Positions 1 through 5,303 of a stretch of 6,338 nt of DNA are shown one piece after another (the stretch's first letter is position 1; the number at the start of each line of letters is the position of its first letter). Both the position numbers and the translations under genes were made by a program. Source of the stretch: an uncultured Porphyromonadaceae bacterium (GTDB lineage Bacteria > Bacteroidota > Bacteroidia > Bacteroidales > Muribaculaceae); NCBI GenBank assembly GCA_905212215.1, contig CAJMDR010000127.1, forward strand, positions 1 through 6,338. Direction: 5' to 3'. Below the pieces are notes generated by a model. That model ran no database searches, had not been told where the DNA came from, and was given only the letters and a program-made list of their open reading frames with translations.

Positions 1-540
1 AATCCTGTTTCCGGGGACGTGATTTCAAAGTCCAAGGTGAAGAGGGTAGAGCCGGAAGTAGTGATCAACCCGGTGTCTCCTCGCCGGAATTATTTAAAAT
101 ACGGCATCATCAGCTTCCTTTGCACTGCGGCTGTAACAGCAGGTGTACTGTTGTTTATCAAGCCGGATAAGAGTGTTCAGAAGGAAGAAGAATCTGTGGA
201 AATGACAGTTGAGCCGGAGAACGTAACACAGGAAGAGCCTGCATCCAACACTGTTGCAGAGCCTTCGGAGACTTCTTCATCGAGTCAGGAAAAAACAATT
301 TCTACTCGGTCGTCAGCTTCTTCCGAAGCACCAAGTGTCAGGCCGACGCAGCCCAAACGTCAGGAGACTAAACCGTCCCGTCAGTCAACTGCTTCAAGCC
401 AGCCTCAGAAAATCAAACCCAAGGAGGAATCACCGGCACCTAAACCGAAGCCGCAGCCTAAACCTCAGGAGCCTCAAAAGCAAAAGCCCCAGAAGCAGGA
501 GAACAATGGCTTGCAACCCCAGAAAGTACATGATTTCTGA
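1..540 (+). CDS. Single-pass membrane protein with Pro/Lys/Gln-rich extracytoplasmic tail (3' end of gene, 5' truncated)
   Basis: The frame is open from base 1 with no stop, so the gene very probably begins upstream. A GTG at position 19 is possible as a start, but it has no visible ribosome binding site and GTG starts are uncommon in this group. The visible 179 residues begin NPVSGDV. A basic stretch (PRRNYLK) then precedes one hydrophobic segment at residues 34-53. By the positive-inside rule the missing N-terminal part is cytoplasmic and the rest is periplasmic. After the membrane segment come a Glu-rich stretch (about 61-80), a Ser/Thr-rich stretch (about 87-113), and a Pro/Lys/Gln-rich tail with KPKPQPKPQ-type repeats (about 114-175) ending in VHDF. 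Such a tail resembles the periplasm-spanning spacer of TonB, but no TonB C-terminal domain follows. The tail is low-complexity and does not identify a family; any cytoplasmic domain is out of view. Function unknown. A bidirectional terminator follows 20 bases after the stop. Confidence 0.72.
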   Translation, partial: NPVSGDVISKSKVKRVEPEVVINPVSPRRNYLKYGIISFLCTAAVTAGVLLFIKPDKSVQKEEESVEMTVEPENVTQEEPASNTVAEPSETSSSSQEKTISTRSSASSEAPSVRPTQPKRQETKPSRQSTASSQPQKIKPKEESPAPKPKPQPKPQEPQKQKPQKQENNGLQPQKVHDF

Positions 541-560
541 TTGACTTTGAATTCGACATA

Positions 561-612
561 TAAAAGTAAAACCGCAACAGAGAGGATGCTCAATGTTGCG
601 GTTTTGCTTTTG
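561..612. terminator. Bidirectional intrinsic terminator between convergent genes
   Basis: A perfect 12-bp stem (AAAACCGCAACA at 568-579 with TGTTGCGGTTTT at 594-605) encloses a 14-base loop. It extends outward through a U-G pair and AAAAG/CTTTT (562-566 with 607-611), so it ends in a T-rich run on either strand. It lies 20 bases after the stop of the rightward membrane-protein gene. It also lies about 40 bases after the stop of the leftward peptidase gene, so it can end both transcripts. Confidence 0.85.
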
Positions 613-650
613 GTGGTTTACAAAAGTCCTATAAGCTAAAGGAATGACGG

Positions 651-1784
651 TTATGGCTTTTTCTTCTTAGCTGCTTGTGAAAGGGTATGGATGTGGTTGT
701 TGAAGCGGTCTGAGAATACGTAAGTTCCGGCCTTTTTCGCCGCTTTGTTATAGTTGTCGAGGAAGACATCAAGATCTCCTACGCTTTCCACTACCGCGTC
801 CATGCCGAGTTTGTCGCGGATGAGGAATACCATAAAACTACCTGTTGTATGTCCTTCGCCAGGAGCGCATCCTATGGCTTGCTCAAAATAATCTTCCAAC
901 GGGAGCTTGTTGTCAAGGTATTGGCAGGTGATGGAATCGAGTTTTTGCAGAAGTTCCGGTGTAGCGAAGTAATCGGCATTGTATTTGGCAAGAATATGAT
1001 TGTTATACGGATAGAGTGATTTCAGCGGCATCTTCTTCTTGTTGAGGAGGTCGGCCACTCCTTCCCTCATGCTGAATACCAGAACTGCTACTGCGCCATC
1101 CATCATGTCTTCCTTGTAATTTTTCTCGAAGAGCGGTCCAAGATAGAAATGATGCATTTCATGTGCCAACAGTTCTTTAGCGCCCTGTTGTCCTCTATGG
1201 AGGAGTGTGTTGATGTCAAGGAACAGACCTCCATTCATCGACCGGGATTCCATATCCCACACTATCAGGAATATCGGAGTAGATTCAGGTTCCAGTCCTA
1301 TCCCTTTCCCCGGTATGAGTTCCAATGCCATGGCATTGGCATCGGATGCAATTCCTGAAAGATCTGCTGTCGAAAGAAGGGTGCGGTATTTGCTGAGGTT
1401 CTTGCGTATGTCGAGCGCCGTCGAGACAAAGAGCGCAAGTTCGTCATCAAAATCCACTATTGCTGGAAGTACATTCTCTATGCTGTCGCGTTTTTGCTTG
1501 TTTACAGGATCATAGACTATCTCGAAAGCATTGCGAACATTGTTCTTGAACTTCTTTTTGTTCCATGAAGTCTTGTCCAAGAGTGCTTTATATGCCGTGC
1601 TGTTGAACAGGGAATCCCATTCGGCATCTGTGGGCATGACACGTTTATCTGCCTGCATCGCCATGTCAAGATACATCTTGGCGGAAGAGGTGTCTATGCT
1701 GAATTTTTTGTTTTTCTTCTCTGCGAAAGAAAAACACACAGAGGAAAGAATAAGTGTAAGTAAAATGCTAAATTTCGTTTTCAT
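651..1784 (-). CDS. Secreted putative zinc-dependent peptidase, DUF5700-like
   Basis: Complete 377-residue protein. Residues 1-21 form a Sec signal peptide (MKTKF, then a hydrophobic core, probable cleavage after SFA). The cysteine at 17 follows a valine, so it is not a good lipobox, and a soluble periplasmic or exported protein is more likely than a lipoprotein. The centre carries the zinc-binding motif HEMHH (208-212, HExxH) in the context LLAHEMHHFYL. It is followed 28 residues later by EGVAD (241-245), a likely third zinc ligand of the gluzincin type. GEGHTTGSFM (309-318) resembles a conserved C-terminal motif of such proteins. This pattern fits the Bacteroidetes family described as a putative zinc-dependent peptidase (DUF5700); the assignment is from memory of the motifs and the substrate is unknown. 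The C terminus is Lys-rich (AAKKKKP). The ATG start is supported by the signal peptide and by a promoter about 20 bases upstream. It is a single-gene unit, divergent from the aminotransferase gene. Confidence 0.85.
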   Translation of the reverse strand: MKTKFSILLTLILSSVCFSFAEKKNKKFSIDTSSAKMYLDMAMQADKRVMPTDAEWDSLFNSTAYKALLDKTSWNKKKFKNNVRNAFEIVYDPVNKQKRDSIENVLPAIVDFDDELALFVSTALDIRKNLSKYRTLLSTADLSGIASDANAMALELIPGKGIGLEPESTPIFLIVWDMESRSMNGGLFLDINTLLHRGQQGAKELLAHEMHHFYLGPLFEKNYKEDMMDGAVAVLVFSMREGVADLLNKKKMPLKSLYPYNNHILAKYNADYFATPELLQKLDSITCQYLDNKLPLEDYFEQAIGCAPGEGHTTGSFMVFLIRDKLGMDAVVESVGDLDVFLDNYNKAAKKAGTYVFSDRFNNHIHTLSQAAKKKKP

Positions 1785-1805
1785 GTATGTCTGTTTAGGT
1801 TGGTG

Positions 1806-1837
1806 TAAAGTTATGTTATTTGCATCATTCTGCCAAA
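1806..1837 (-). promoter_or_regulatory. Bacteroidetes-type promoter of the peptidase gene
   Basis: On the minus strand, TAACTTTA (1813-1806) differs from the -7 consensus TAnnTTTG only in the last base. A TTTG (1837-1834) lies 20 bases upstream, the right spacing for the -33 element. Transcription would start near 1800, giving an untranslated leader of about 15 bases with no Shine-Dalgarno sequence, which is usual in this phylum. Confidence 0.6.
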
Positions 1838-1937
1838 TACACTTCTGAAGTTACTTTGTCATTCATATTTCATGTGGATACTCGTGCTATGAAAAAAGGA
1901 CAGCACGCCGTATTACTGACGTGCCATCTCTTTAATT

Positions 1938-1973
1938 TGTCTGTCAATTGCATGACTAATTTGCAATCAGACA
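1938..1973. repeat. Inverted repeat, 12-bp stem with 3-base bulge
   Basis: TGTCTG (1938-1943) pairs with CAGACA (1968-1973), and ATTGCA (1947-1952) pairs with TGCAAT (1962-1967). A TCA bulge lies on the left arm and the loop has 9 bases. All 12 pairs are Watson-Crick. There is no T-run directly after it on either strand, and it lies far from both flanking stop codons, so it is not an obvious terminator. It could be an operator or an RNA hairpin. Confidence 0.55.
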
Positions 1974-2029
1974 TTGTGATGTTACCAAGCCCGGTATAAT
2001 CATGCAAGAATGTGCAAACTGGCGCACAA

Positions 2030-2071
2030 ATTCCAACGTCGTGGCGCGGGGACTTTTCCGCACTGTGGAAT
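2030..2071. repeat. Nested inverted repeat in the intergenic region
   Basis: An outer ATTCCA (2030-2035) pairs with TGGAAT (2066-2071). An inner GCGG (2046-2049) pairs with CCGC (2058-2061), with possible G-U continuation. It sits 1 base after the smaller TGTGC/GCACA hairpin. The stem is interrupted and could have arisen by chance. Confidence 0.35.
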
Positions 2072-2147
2072 CAGATTTTGCCGGGTAGGTGATAATGGTA
2101 GAATCCTGCATCATAGGCAAAAGGGGTTGGGTTGATTAACATACAGA

Positions 2148-2194
2148 CTGAAAACTGACTGTAGCCATTTCGTCATGGCTTGGCTAATTTTCAG
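2148..2194. repeat. Nested inverted repeat upstream of the aminotransferase promoter
   Basis: An outer CTGAAAA (2148-2154) pairs with TTTTCAG (2188-2194). An inner AGCCAT (2163-2168) pairs with ATGGCT (2175-2180) around a 6-base loop TTCGTC. The arms are separated by an unpaired internal loop. It lies about 95 bases upstream of the -7 box of the rightward gene. It might be an RNA hairpin or a binding site; no T-run follows directly. Confidence 0.4.
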
Positions 2195-2288
2195 CTTCTT
2201 TACTTTAATAACGCCTCTGTGAATGTTTTATTTTAAGGCACTTGTATTTTTTATCGTCTCTGCTTTCTTTTATTCTGAACACTTCAAT

Positions 2289-2296
2289 TAACTTTG
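2289..2296 (+). promoter_or_regulatory. -7 box of the MalY/PatB-type gene promoter
   Basis: TAACTTTG matches the Bacteroidetes -7 consensus TAnnTTTG exactly, 24 bases before the ATG. The -33 region is only T-rich (CTTTCTTT around 2263-2270) without a clear TTTG. Transcription would start near 2300-2303, giving a leader of about 20 bases. That leader contains AAAAGG about a dozen bases before the start codon, at best a weak ribosome binding site. Confidence 0.65.
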
Positions 2297-2320
2297 CACC
2301 GTAAAAGGTAAGAAACAATC

Positions 2321-3481
2321 ATGAAAAACAAATACAACTTTGACAAGCTTTATCAACGCCGGGGCACGGATTGTGTGAAATGGGATGCCAGCGGCGACCC
2401 GGAGATGCTCCCTCTGTGGGTGGCCGACATGGATTTCCCGACTGCTCCCGCAGTGATTGAGGCAGTGCAGAAGCGTGCAGCTTCAGGAATATATGGTTAT
2501 GTAAAAGTACCGGAATGTTACTATCAGTCGGTAAGTGACTGGTTCGGCCGCCGCCATGGTTGGCGTCCCGATACTGATGATATAATATACATACCGGGCA
2601 TTGTTCCTGCGCTCAGTACCTTGGTGCAAGCGCTCGTTCCCGAGGGCAAAGGAGTGATTTTTCAGACTCCTGCATATAACTGTTTCTTTTCTTCTGTTTC
2701 TGACAATAACAGGAAAATGGTCAAGAACCCGTTGGTGCGTGTAGAGACTGAAACCGGATTCACTTTCCGCATTGACTTCGAGCTGCTCGAAAAACAGGCC
2801 GCCGATGTCGACAATGTGCTTCTCATTCTATGCAATCCACACAATCCTACAGGTAGGGTATGGTCGCGGGAAGAACTGGAGAAGGTTAGCGATATATGCC
2901 GCAGGAACAACGTGACCGTGGTGAGTGACGAGATTCACTGTGAGATAGTGCATCCGGGTAACAGTTATATCCCTTTTGCAACAATTGACCCGGACTGTGT
3001 AACCTGCTGTTCTCCAACAAAAGGCTTCAATATTGCGGGACTGATGGTGTCGAACATCATTGCTCGTCGTGCAGACCTGCGCGAGAAGATAAACAAGGTG
3101 ATAAAGGCCAATGAGTCCAATAATGCGAATCCTTTCGGAATAGTGGCATTGCAGGCAGCCTATAACTATGGCGCCGAATGGCTCGATGCGCTCAACATAT
3201 ACCTGAACGACAATTTCCGCTATCTACGCGACACACTGAACAGCAGAATGCCTCAGCTGAAAGTCTGCGACTCCGAGGCGACATACCTGGCCTGGGTAGA
3301 CATTTCAGGACTTGGCATAACTGCCGATGAAGTGGAGGAAAGAGCCAAAACCGATGGGCATGTATGGGTAAACTCAGGCACTATGTATGGTAACGGACAT
3401 TACATCCGCATCAATTATGCCTGTCAGCGCTCTCGGTTGAAAGACGGCCTCGACCGATTCTGCCGTGCTTTTTGTTGCTGA
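2321..3481 (+). CDS. MalY/PatB-type PLP-dependent aminotransferase / cystathionine beta-lyase-like C-S lyase
   Basis: Complete 386-residue cytosolic enzyme, the usual length for this fold-type I PLP family. The N-terminal WVADMDF (33-39) and IYGY (57-60) are hallmarks of the MalY/PatB subgroup. Further family motifs are CNPHNPTGRV (171-180, with the cofactor-contacting Asn), SDEIH (202-206, whose Asp binds the pyridine nitrogen), SPTKGFNIAG (231-240, with Lys234 as the Schiff-base lysine), and YIRINYA (361-367, whose Arg363 binds the substrate carboxylate). All catalytic residues are present, so the enzyme is likely active. Known members cleave the C-S bond of cystathionine or cysteine conjugates to pyruvate, ammonia and a thiol; some also transaminate. 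The actual substrate cannot be read from the sequence. In E. coli MalY doubles as a repressor of the maltose system, but nothing here suggests that role. It is transcribed alone from its own promoter and closed by a strong terminator. Confidence 0.93.
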   Translation: MKNKYNFDKLYQRRGTDCVKWDASGDPEMLPLWVADMDFPTAPAVIEAVQKRAASGIYGYVKVPECYYQSVSDWFGRRHGWRPDTDDIIYIPGIVPALSTLVQALVPEGKGVIFQTPAYNCFFSSVSDNNRKMVKNPLVRVETETGFTFRIDFELLEKQAADVDNVLLILCNPHNPTGRVWSREELEKVSDICRRNNVTVVSDEIHCEIVHPGNSYIPFATIDPDCVTCCSPTKGFNIAGLMVSNIIARRADLREKINKVIKANESNNANPFGIVALQAAYNYGAEWLDALNIYLNDNFRYLRDTLNSRMPQLKVCDSEATYLAWVDISGLGITADEVEERAKTDGHVWVNSGTMYGNGHYIRINYACQRSRLKDGLDRFCRAFCC

Positions 3482-3503
3482 TTGTGACACGATAATCTCT
3501 AAA

Positions 3504-3543
3504 AGAAAGAGACTGTGCCAAGATAATAGCACAGTCTCTTTTT
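3504..3543. terminator. Bidirectional intrinsic terminator
   Basis: A perfect 13-bp stem (AAAGAGACTGTGC at 3506-3518 with GCACAGTCTCTTT at 3529-3541) closes a 10-base loop and ends in TTTTT (3539-3543) on the plus strand. On the minus strand the stem is followed by TTTCTTTT. It starts about 22 bases after the stop of the MalY/PatB-type gene. For the convergent LRR gene it lies about 120 bases after the stop. Confidence 0.92.
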
Positions 3544-3581
3544 GCGCTTCGAGTTCTGCCAGTTTCGGAGTCCTGGGTTGC

Positions 3582-3604
3582 CGGCTTGTGCTCAGCACAA
3601 GCTG
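3582..3604. repeat. Near-perfect short palindrome between convergent genes
   Basis: GCTTGTGCT (3584-3592) and AGCACAAGC (3594-3602) are exact inverted copies around a single C. Flanking C3582/G3604 and G3583/T3603 can extend the pairing. As RNA it would fold into a compact hairpin, but no T-run follows on either strand, so it is not a standard terminator. It lies 60 bases after the LRR gene stop and might protect that transcript's 3' end or bind a protein. Confidence 0.6.
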
Positions 3605-3663
3605 CGGTCATCAAAGCCCTGACCCTCCTTAAACACCTCTTTTTGCCAGCATTCCCGCAAAAA

Positions 3664-5205
3664 TTATTTCACTATTACTTTTCGGGTCTTACTCCCTCTC
3701 CGCTCTATGTAGATACCGTTGGTAGGATCAGCAACCTTGCGTCCGCTTAAATCGTAGTAAACAGCTGGTTCCTCAGAATCTGTGTCTGTTATAGTCACTC
3801 CCATGGTGATGGACTGGAACTGACCCCATACGGCATCTGCCTTATAGGCGGCAATGCTCTGTTCCGGAACATGAAGGTTGGCAGTGTATCGGGCGAAAGA
3901 ATTGGCTACCGCCGTTGGAGGAACAGTAGCGCTGATATATATGTCCTTGATGTTCATACAGTTGAAGGCATTTGCTGCCAGGGTGGTGACGTTCCTGCTC
4001 ATCCTTACCTCTGCCAGATTACGGCAGCCTGAGAAGGCACTTTCTCCTATGGTTGTAATAGAACGAGGAAGCTTGATAGCAGTAAGGGCATTGCAGTTGC
4101 GGAATGTCTCCATGGGAATGGTGGTGATGCAGGCTCCGAGACACACGGTTTTGAGGGCGCCACAGCCGTAGAATACACCATTGCCGAGTTCTTTCAGGGA
4201 ATCGGGGAACGTCATCTGCAGCAACCCTGAACAGTTGTAGAAGGCCTGTTTGCCGACGGTGGTAATTGTGGTTGGCAGGTTGATCGTGGTAAGAGCCTTG
4301 CAGCCCGAGAACAGTTCCTGCGATATTGACTTGATACCATCCGGAATGTTGATTTCCTTCAGTTTCGAACATCCTTTGAATACTGCTGTGCCCATTTCCG
4401 AGAGGGAGTCAGGCATTACTGCCGACAATATCCCCGAGCAACCGTAGAAAGCGTTGTCGCCCATGGTGCGCAGTGTTGACGGAAGCGTCACTTTTGTCAG
4501 TGCCGTGCATACACGAAAGGCTTCGGCTCCTATGGATGTCACTCCTTCCGGTATAACCAGCTCGGTAACTTCCACACCTCCCATATAGATTTTACGGGAG
4601 AAATTGAGTGGATTGGCAGCGTAGTTGTCGAAATGGATGCGGCACCATGCAGCGAGATTCTCTATGTTTACCCGCTTGATGGCCGAACATTGGTAGAACG
4701 CATTGTTGCCGATAGTTTCTACGGATGCCGGTATGGTTATCTCGGGCAACGCGGAACACTTGTAGAATGCCTGTTTCTCTATTGTTTTTAACGACGTTGA
4801 AAGTTTTACTGTCTTGAGACTGGTATTGCTTGTGAAAGCCGAATTTCCGATTGAGGTCACCCCTGTGCCGAAGTCGACATATTCCAAGGTCTTGCAATCA
4901 CGGAAAGCGCTCTCGCGCACAACAGTCACTGACGGAGCTATGATGCATCTTTTCAGATGTGCTGCATCTTTGAAACAGTTAGGCCCTACCATGGTGACAG
5001 GGTACTCTTTGCCTGCTATGGTGACTTTGCTGACTATACGGGCTTCTGTAACCAACGGGTCACAGGAATAGACTCTCGCCTCGGTATCACCGGGGTTGAC
5101 GGCATAGATGATGGAGTCTACCGTGGCATAGTCGGTGGCGTATGCCTGAGAGACACTTGTGGCCATCATGGTGGCAAAGATCAGGTAATGTAAAGTTTTT
5201 CTCAT
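3664..5205 (-). CDS. Secreted BspA-like leucine-rich repeat protein
   Basis: Complete 513-residue protein. A Sec signal peptide spans about residues 1-23 (MRKTLHY, hydrophobic core, AYA). From about residue 56 to 425 it is made of BspA/Treponema-type LRR units (LRR_5 type) of the form 'ITTIGxxAFxxCxxLxxIxLP'. The landmark Phe falls at 78, 101, 124, 147, 170, 230, 253, 276, 299, 322, 345, 368, 391 and 414, every 23 residues apart from one 60-residue step. That step contains an insert around AAWCRIHFDNYAANPLNFS (185-203), a variant common in this family. The array is capped by a region ending in FQSITMG, and the protein ends with DLSGRKVADPTNGIYIERR (485-503) and a basic KVIVK terminus, the short C-terminal tail seen in many exported Bacteroidales proteins. 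Known BspA-like proteins are surface adhesins or binders; here the ligand is unknown. It is preceded 98 bases upstream by a TPR-AraC regulator gene in the same orientation. Confidence 0.92.
   Translation of the reverse strand: MRKTLHYLIFATMMATSVSQAYATDYATVDSIIYAVNPGDTEARVYSCDPLVTEARIVSKVTIAGKEYPVTMVGPNCFKDAAHLKRCIIAPSVTVVRESAFRDCKTLEYVDFGTGVTSIGNSAFTSNTSLKTVKLSTSLKTIEKQAFYKCSALPEITIPASVETIGNNAFYQCSAIKRVNIENLAAWCRIHFDNYAANPLNFSRKIYMGGVEVTELVIPEGVTSIGAEAFRVCTALTKVTLPSTLRTMGDNAFYGCSGILSAVMPDSLSEMGTAVFKGCSKLKEINIPDGIKSISQELFSGCKALTTINLPTTITTVGKQAFYNCSGLLQMTFPDSLKELGNGVFYGCGALKTVCLGACITTIPMETFRNCNALTAIKLPRSITTIGESAFSGCRNLAEVRMSRNVTTLAANAFNCMNIKDIYISATVPPTAVANSFARYTANLHVPEQSIAAYKADAVWGQFQSITMGVTITDTDSEEPAVYYDLSGRKVADPTNGIYIERRGSKTRKVIVK
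3931..5040 (-). repeat. 69-base-period coding repeat (14 LRR landmark units)
   Basis: This part of the LRR gene encodes fourteen 23-residue landmark units, so the DNA has a degenerate 69-base period. Copies have diverged at the nucleotide level and I see no identical adjacent units. The array therefore looks old rather than a recent tandem expansion. Confidence 0.75.
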
Positions 5206-5230
5206 GAATACTGTGATATTAGTTCAATGG

Positions 5231-5238
5231 CAAAATTA
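5231..5238 (-). promoter_or_regulatory. -7 box of the LRR gene promoter
   Basis: On the minus strand TAATTTTG matches TAnnTTTG exactly, 25 bases before the ATG at 5205. At the expected -33 position (about 5259-5262) the minus strand reads GAGT, with no TTTG. This suggests a promoter that is weak alone or needs an activator. The predicted leader is roughly 20 bases and has no Shine-Dalgarno sequence. Confidence 0.6.
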
Positions 5239-5263
5239 GATGTATTTGTCCGGTTATGACTCC

Positions 5264-5303
5264 TTTGGTACTTGGCGATTTGTAAATTTGTGAAATAACC
5301 AAG
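5264..5303 (-). promoter_or_regulatory. Possible activator site upstream of the LRR promoter
   Basis: On the minus strand CCAAG and CCAAA occur as a close direct repeat (5275-5264, CCAAGTACCAAA) just upstream of the poor -33 region. An inverted copy, CTTGG, lies at 5303-5299. The inverted pair CTTGG (5271-5275)/CCAAG (5299-5303) flanks an A/T-rich core. An activator bound here would sit where class II activators contact polymerase. The repeats are short and this is inference only. Confidence 0.25.

Larger units (their letters stand above)
1838..2264. other. Gene-free intergenic stretch with several inverted repeats
   Basis: This is the part of the 536-base divergent intergenic region left after the two promoters are removed. 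I see no open frame with coding character, no tRNA (no anticodon or T-arm pattern) and no recognisable riboswitch. It does hold several inverted repeats in a row: GCACG/CGTGC (1903-1907 with 1920-1924), a 12-bp bulged stem (1938-1973), TGTGC/GCACA (2011-2015 with 2024-2028), a nested stem at 2030-2071, and another at 2148-2194. No TAnnTTTG promoter was found inside it on either strand. It may be regulatory, a structured RNA, or decayed sequence; the sequence alone does not decide. Confidence 0.5.

Noticed and set aside
254..544. Second plus-strand open frame overlapping the Pro/Lys/Gln-rich tail (96 residues, very Arg-rich)
   Set aside because: It is the +2 shadow of the low-complexity codons of the real gene. 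Its Arg/Leu-rich composition follows from the K/P/Q repeat codons and it has no ribosome binding site.
2041..2140. tRNA-like stretch (GGTAGAATCC and GGTTGGGTTG)
   Set aside because: No acceptor stem, anticodon arm or T-loop sequence can be placed around it.
3374..3614. Two minus-strand open frames of 67 and 74 residues overlapping the end of the MalY/PatB-type gene
   Set aside because: They read straight through the strong terminator hairpin and palindrome and overlap a well-supported gene antisense. No homology is visible.
3640..3663. TTTTTGC/GCAAAAA inverted repeat right after the LRR stop codon
   Set aside because: On the LRR gene strand the T-run is on the 5' arm and the A-run on the 3' arm, the wrong order for a terminator, and the stem is short and A/T-rich. 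The hairpin at 3504-3543 is a far better terminator.
4019..4372. 117-residue minus-strand open frame inside the LRR gene, with similar shorter ones at 4592-4897 and on the plus strand
   Set aside because: They are alternative frames of a repetitive coding region. The 69-base period keeps stops out of several frames, and none shows a domain or start signal.
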